Positions 31,053 to 34,043 of a stretch of 34,043 nt of DNA are shown here, piece by piece; position 1 is the first letter of the stretch, and every line of letters begins with the position of its first letter. This stretch comes from an uncultured Lachnospiraceae bacterium (GTDB lineage Bacteria > Bacillota > Clostridia > Lachnospirales > Lachnospiraceae). The translations under genes and the position numbers were made by a program. Under the pieces are notes generated by a model. That model was not told where the DNA came from and did no database searches. It saw only the letters and a list, made by a program, of their open reading frames with translations. The DNA is taken from assembly GCA_910578175.1 (NCBI GenBank), contig CAJTPF010000026.1, positions 1 to 34,043 on the forward strand, read 5' to 3'.

Positions 31053-31087
31053 TGCAAATCAACTGCAGGTTTGGCTTCAGGCAGCAT
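31007..31087 (-). CDS. Possible upstream ORF / leader peptide of eno (26 residues)
   Basis: From the ATG at 31087, AAGGA sits 5 nt upstream. The frame reads MLPEAKPAVDLHFARAVRSE then VCGMQV, and its TAA ends 2 nt before the eno ATG. No similarity is recognised. The related queA leader keeps a GTATAA ending but has no equivalent start codon, which argues that conservation may be at the RNA rather than peptide level. Confidence 0.35.
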   Translation of the reverse strand: MLPEAKPAVDLHFARAVRSEVCGMQV

Positions 31088-31140
31088 GCTTATCCTTTCT
31101 TTATAAATATTCTTTAGTAGTTAGTCTGCACATTTTTCCA

Positions 31141-31192
31141 AAAAATAAACCGGACGATCCATATATCGATCGATATATGGATCGTCCGGTTC
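31141..31192 (-). terminator. gpmI terminator, a 44-bp perfect palindrome
   Basis: 31149-31192 is perfectly self-complementary (22-bp arms, centre TCGATCGA) and is followed on the minus strand by TATTTTTT. It lies about 75 nt after the gpmI stop. Confidence 0.8.
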
Positions 31193-31267
31193 CCTGTGAT
31201 ATTCATCTTGATCCAGCAATGCTGTTCAAAAACATATATGCACGAATACAGATTTCTGCATATAAAG

Positions 31268-32806
31268 TTATTTAACCAATAAAGATTTTCCTGTCATTTC
31301 CTCCGGCTGTTCCATTCCCATTAATTCGATCAGGGTCGGGGCAATATCCGCAAGACATCCGTTTTCTCTTAATTTGTAAGACGGATCTGCATTGACCAGT
31401 ATAAATGGTACCGGGTTAGTAGTATGGGCAGTAAAACTCTCATGGGTATCATAGTCCACCAGCTGCTCTGCATTTCCATGGTCAGCACAGATAAACAGAA
31501 CCCCGTCTGCCTCTTTTACTGCCTCCACCGCTTTTCCGACGCACTCGTCAACCGCCTGAACCGCCTTTACAGCCGCCTCTTCGATTCCCGTGTGTCCAAC
31601 CATATCAGGATTTGCAAAGTTTATGATTATCACATCATATTTACCGGATCTGATGGCCTCCACCAGCTTATCGCATACTTCATATGCGCTCATCTCCGGT
31701 TTCAGATCATAGGTGGCTACTTTTGGAGAATTTACTAAGATTCTGTCTTCTCCTTCATTCGGTTCTTCCACACCGCCGTTAAAGAAAAATGTAACATGGG
31801 CATACTTTTCCGTTTCCGCAATTCTGGCCTGTTTCTTTCCGTTTGCCGCCAGAAACTGGCCAAAAGTATTATCCAGTGAAACTTTGTGGAACGCTACGGA
31901 TTTATTCGGAATCGTTACATCATACTCCGTAAAACAAACAAATTTGGTACTGATTCTCTTTTCTCTGGAAAAACCATCAAATTCATCCGCACAGAATGCC
32001 CTGGTAATTTCCCTTGCCCTGTCCGGACGGAAATTAAAGAATATCACGGAATCCCCATCTGAAACGGTTGCCACAGGAGTGCCATTTCTTGTAATGACTG
32101 TCGGTTTTACGAATTCGTCATTTACCCCCTGGTCATACGAATCAGCAATGGCTGTCACCGGATCTTCTGCCGTTACGCCTTCTCCCGCCGTCATTGCCTT
32201 ATACGCAGCTTCTACTCTGTCCCAACGGTTATCCCTGTCCATAACATAATAACGTCCGATCACGGTTGCTACTTCGCCTGTACCGATCTCCTGCATTTTT
32301 TTTACCAGTTCTTCCATAAATCCTCTTCCGGAAGTTGGAGCCGTATCTCTTCCATCTAAAAAGGCATGTACATATACTTTCTCAATCCCGTTTTTCTTTG
32401 CCAATTCCAATAATCCGTATAAATGGGTATTATGGCTGTGTACGCCGCCATCGGACAGCAGACCGAACAGATGAAGGGCGGAATTCCCCGCTTTTGCATT
32501 ATCAATGGCTTCCATCAATCCTGTATTTTCAAAGAAATCTCCGTCTTCAATCGATTTGGTAATTCTGGTAAGTTCCTGATAAACTATCCTTCCGGCTCCC
32601 ATATTCAGATGACCGACTTCCGAATTACCCATTTGTCCATCCGGAAGTCCTACTGCCATACCGCTTGCATATCCTTTTACAAAAGGATAATCCCTCATTA
32701 AACCATTCATAACCGGAGTATCTGCCAATGCAACAGCATTCCCTTCGTTCTTTTCATTTAATCCGTATCCGTCAAGAATCATTAAAACTGCTGGTTTTTT
32801 ACTCAT
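31268..32806 (-). CDS. gpmI: 2,3-bisphosphoglycerate-independent phosphoglycerate mutase
   Basis: At 512 residues this manganese-dependent mutase converts 3- to 2-phosphoglycerate. It belongs to the alkaline phosphatase superfamily. It has MILDGYG (9-15, metal Asp), the phosphorylated serine S62 in MGNSEVGHLNMGAGR, DGRDT, GRYYVMDRDNRWDR, and the C-terminal metal sites VGHTG and ADHGNAE. AAGGAG lies about 8 nt before the ATG. It stands between tpiA and eno and has its own promoter and terminator. Confidence 0.98.
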   Translation of the reverse strand: MSKKPAVLMILDGYGLNEKNEGNAVALADTPVMNGLMRDYPFVKGYASGMAVGLPDGQMGNSEVGHLNMGAGRIVYQELTRITKSIEDGDFFENTGLMEAIDNAKAGNSALHLFGLLSDGGVHSHNTHLYGLLELAKKNGIEKVYVHAFLDGRDTAPTSGRGFMEELVKKMQEIGTGEVATVIGRYYVMDRDNRWDRVEAAYKAMTAGEGVTAEDPVTAIADSYDQGVNDEFVKPTVITRNGTPVATVSDGDSVIFFNFRPDRAREITRAFCADEFDGFSREKRISTKFVCFTEYDVTIPNKSVAFHKVSLDNTFGQFLAANGKKQARIAETEKYAHVTFFFNGGVEEPNEGEDRILVNSPKVATYDLKPEMSAYEVCDKLVEAIRSGKYDVIIINFANPDMVGHTGIEEAAVKAVQAVDECVGKAVEAVKEADGVLFICADHGNAEQLVDYDTHESFTAHTTNPVPFILVNADPSYKLRENGCLADIAPTLIELMGMEQPEEMTGKSLLVK

Positions 32807-32890
32807 TTTCTGTTCTCCTTCTCATGCTTTATAATTTAACAATATAAAGTAAAATATGTTTTACTCTGGGTTTCTGGATTTTTCCCATAT

Positions 32891-32919
32891 AATATATCAT
32901 TATTTGCTTTTATCGTCAA
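32891..32919 (-). promoter_or_regulatory. Predicted gpmI promoter
   Basis: Minus strand TTGACG (32914-32919), 17-nt spacer, TATATT (32891-32896). A small AGTAAAA/TTTTACT hairpin follows in the leader. Confidence 0.75.
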
Positions 32920-32940
32920 TGCCATTCCTTCCGGAGTTCC

Positions 32941-32988
32941 GCAACATAAAACCCATTTCAACGGTTCGGTTCCGGTCGAAATGGGTTT
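32941..32988 (-). terminator. tpiA terminator
   Basis: An 11-bp stem (32949-32959 against 32978-32988) is followed on the minus strand by TTTTATGTT, 25 nt after the tpiA stop. Confidence 0.75.
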
Positions 32989-33013
32989 GCTGCTATTTGG
33001 ATTTAGTTTTTTA

Positions 33014-33763
33014 TTATTTGTTATAATTTACGATATTGCCAAATTCCGGCTTTAAGGATGCCCCGCCTACCAGTCCTCCGTCAATATCCGCCTTTGCAAA
33101 TAATTCAGCCGCATTTTTAGCATTCACGGAACCTCCGTACTGGATACGGATTTCCTCTGCCGTCGCGTCATCATAAATCTCTGCAATACAACTGCGGATA
33201 GCTGCACATACCTCTTCTGCCTGGTCAGATGTAGCTGTCTTTCCGGTTCCTATGGCCCAGATCGGCTCATAAGCGATAACTGCTGTTTTGGCCTGTTCTG
33301 CCGTCACGTTCAGAAATGCAACTTTAATCTGCTGACGGATCCAATCGATGGTAATCCCCTGTTCTCTCTGTGTCAGTGTTTCACCGCAGCAGATGATCGG
33401 TGTGATTCCGTGTTCGAAAGCTTTCAGTACCTTTTTATTTACGGTTTCATCCGTTTCCGCAAAATATTCTCTTCTCTCGGAATGTCCGATGATCACATAC
33501 TTAACGCCGACATCCGTTAACATATTCGGAGCGATTTCTCCTGTATATGCACCGCTCTCTTCAAAGTACATATTTTCTGCTCCAATGGAAATATTGCTTC
33601 CCTTTGCAGCTTCCATAGCAGGAATGATCGAAATTGCAGGTACGCAAAATACCACATCAACTTCATCATTTGCCACCAAAGGCTTTAATTCATTAATTAA
33701 CGCTACGGTCTCACCCGGAGTCTTGTTCATCTTCCAGTTGCCGGCTATAATCTTCTTACGCAT
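33014..33763 (-). CDS. tpiA: Triosephosphate isomerase
   Basis: At 249 residues, the standard TIM-barrel length; interconverts dihydroxyacetone phosphate and glyceraldehyde 3-phosphate. Catalytic K11 (GNWKMNK), H94 (IIGHSERREY) and E166 (AYEPIWAIGTGKTAT) are present, as are the phosphate loops QYGGSV and GGLVGGASL. The ATG at 33763 (AAGGAG upstream) is preferred over the longer frame to 33829, which adds 22 non-family residues. The 58-bp repeat array lies just upstream. Confidence 0.98.
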   Translation of the reverse strand: MRKKIIAGNWKMNKTPGETVALINELKPLVANDEVDVVFCVPAISIIPAMEAAKGSNISIGAENMYFEESGAYTGEIAPNMLTDVGVKYVIIGHSERREYFAETDETVNKKVLKAFEHGITPIICCGETLTQREQGITIDWIRQQIKVAFLNVTAEQAKTAVIAYEPIWAIGTGKTATSDQAEEVCAAIRSCIAEIYDDATAEEIRIQYGGSVNAKNAAELFAKADIDGGLVGGASLKPEFGNIVNYNK

Positions 33764-33815
33764 GATTAATTCTCCTTGCATTACCCATTTTTTTATCTCA
33801 ATCTTATTTATCTCT

Positions 33816-34043
33816 GGCAGCGGCAACAAGGCGTTGTCGCTGTTTTTACTTTATTATAATCTTATTTATCATTGGCAGCGGCAACAAGGCGTTGTCGCTG
33901 TTTTTACTTTATTATAATCTTATTTATCATTGGCAGCGGCAACAAGGCGTTGTCGCTGTTTTTACTTTATTATAATCTTATTTATCATTGGCAGCGACAA
34001 CAAGGCGTTGTCGCTGTTTTTACTTTATTATAATCTTATTTAT
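33816..34043. repeat. Tandem array of a 58-bp unit (at least 3.9 copies, runs off the window)
   Basis: Units begin at 33816, 33874, 33932 and 33990. The first three are identical; the fourth differs by G to A at 33997 and is cut by the window end. A decayed partial copy (shared AATCTTATTTATC) precedes the first. Each unit has a 10-bp hairpin (CAGCGGCAAC/GTTGTCGCTG, 5-nt loop) followed on the plus strand by TTTTTACTTT, and then the self-complementary ATTATAAT. No ORF of its own is credible. Confidence 0.95.

Noticed and set aside
31713..32249. 178-residue plus-strand ORF
   Set aside because: Lies wholly antisense to gpmI with no start signals.
33348..33917. 189-residue plus-strand ORF
   Set aside because: Antisense to tpiA and running into the repeat array; its C-terminus is translated repeat sequence.
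33816..34043. CRISPR array
   Set aside because: The units are contiguous identical 58-mers with no variable spacers, and no cas genes are nearby.

Overview
The window looks like chromosomal core DNA from a low-to-moderate-GC Firmicute of class Clostridia, most likely a Lachnospiraceae relative. Supporting signs are strong AGGAGG-type ribosome binding sites, TTGACA/TATAAT promoters, a T-box in front of pheST, NADP-type gdhA, a DUF421 protein, a tmRNA with a tag ending in AYAA, and a minus-strand tpiA-gpmI-eno cluster. Lineage is inferred from gene content and not from a marker-gene comparison. No phage, insertion sequence, CRISPR array or defence island is visible.

Left part (1-8.4 kb, minus strand): the 5' end of queA; a VanZ-like/VanY-like fusion carboxypeptidase translationally coupled to a membrane-anchored metallophosphoesterase; a flavin-reductase-like protein behind a structured leader; pheS-pheT under a complete T-box; and an archaeal/fungal-type asd.

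Middle (8.6-19 kb): tRNA-Thr(CGT); an orphan receiver-domain protein; typA; a YigZ/IMPACT protein; a class A penicillin-binding protein followed by a 57-residue BFD-like [2Fe-2S] protein; gdhA behind a promoter-proximal terminator-like hairpin; an uncharacterised single-pass membrane protein; tRNA-Arg(CCG); a YciI protein; a 215-residue unknown; and a 27-residue predicted membrane peptide.

The 20-24.6 kb block is a ribosome-rescue and RNA-decay locus read right to left: secG, rnr (RNase R), smpB, a patatin-like lipase coupled to smpB, then ssrA (tmRNA). The 24.7-34 kb block holds a conserved unknown protein, DUF421, clpB, a DUF368 (PopT-like) lipid carrier transporter, and the glycolytic genes eno, gpmI and tpiA. 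The right edge is a tandem array of a 58-bp unit, each containing a hairpin and T-run, lying upstream of tpiA and running out of the window.

The most unusual signals are non-coding: the 58-bp array; a leader element of about 50 nt shared by queA and eno; a 22-nt identical promoter core at queA and clpB; a 12-bp inverted repeat that can pair with the start codon of the DUF421 gene; a 44-bp perfect palindrome after gpmI; an apparent attenuator in front of gdhA; and a two-hairpin leader before the flavin reductase. I did not find a convincing large, novel multi-gene system.
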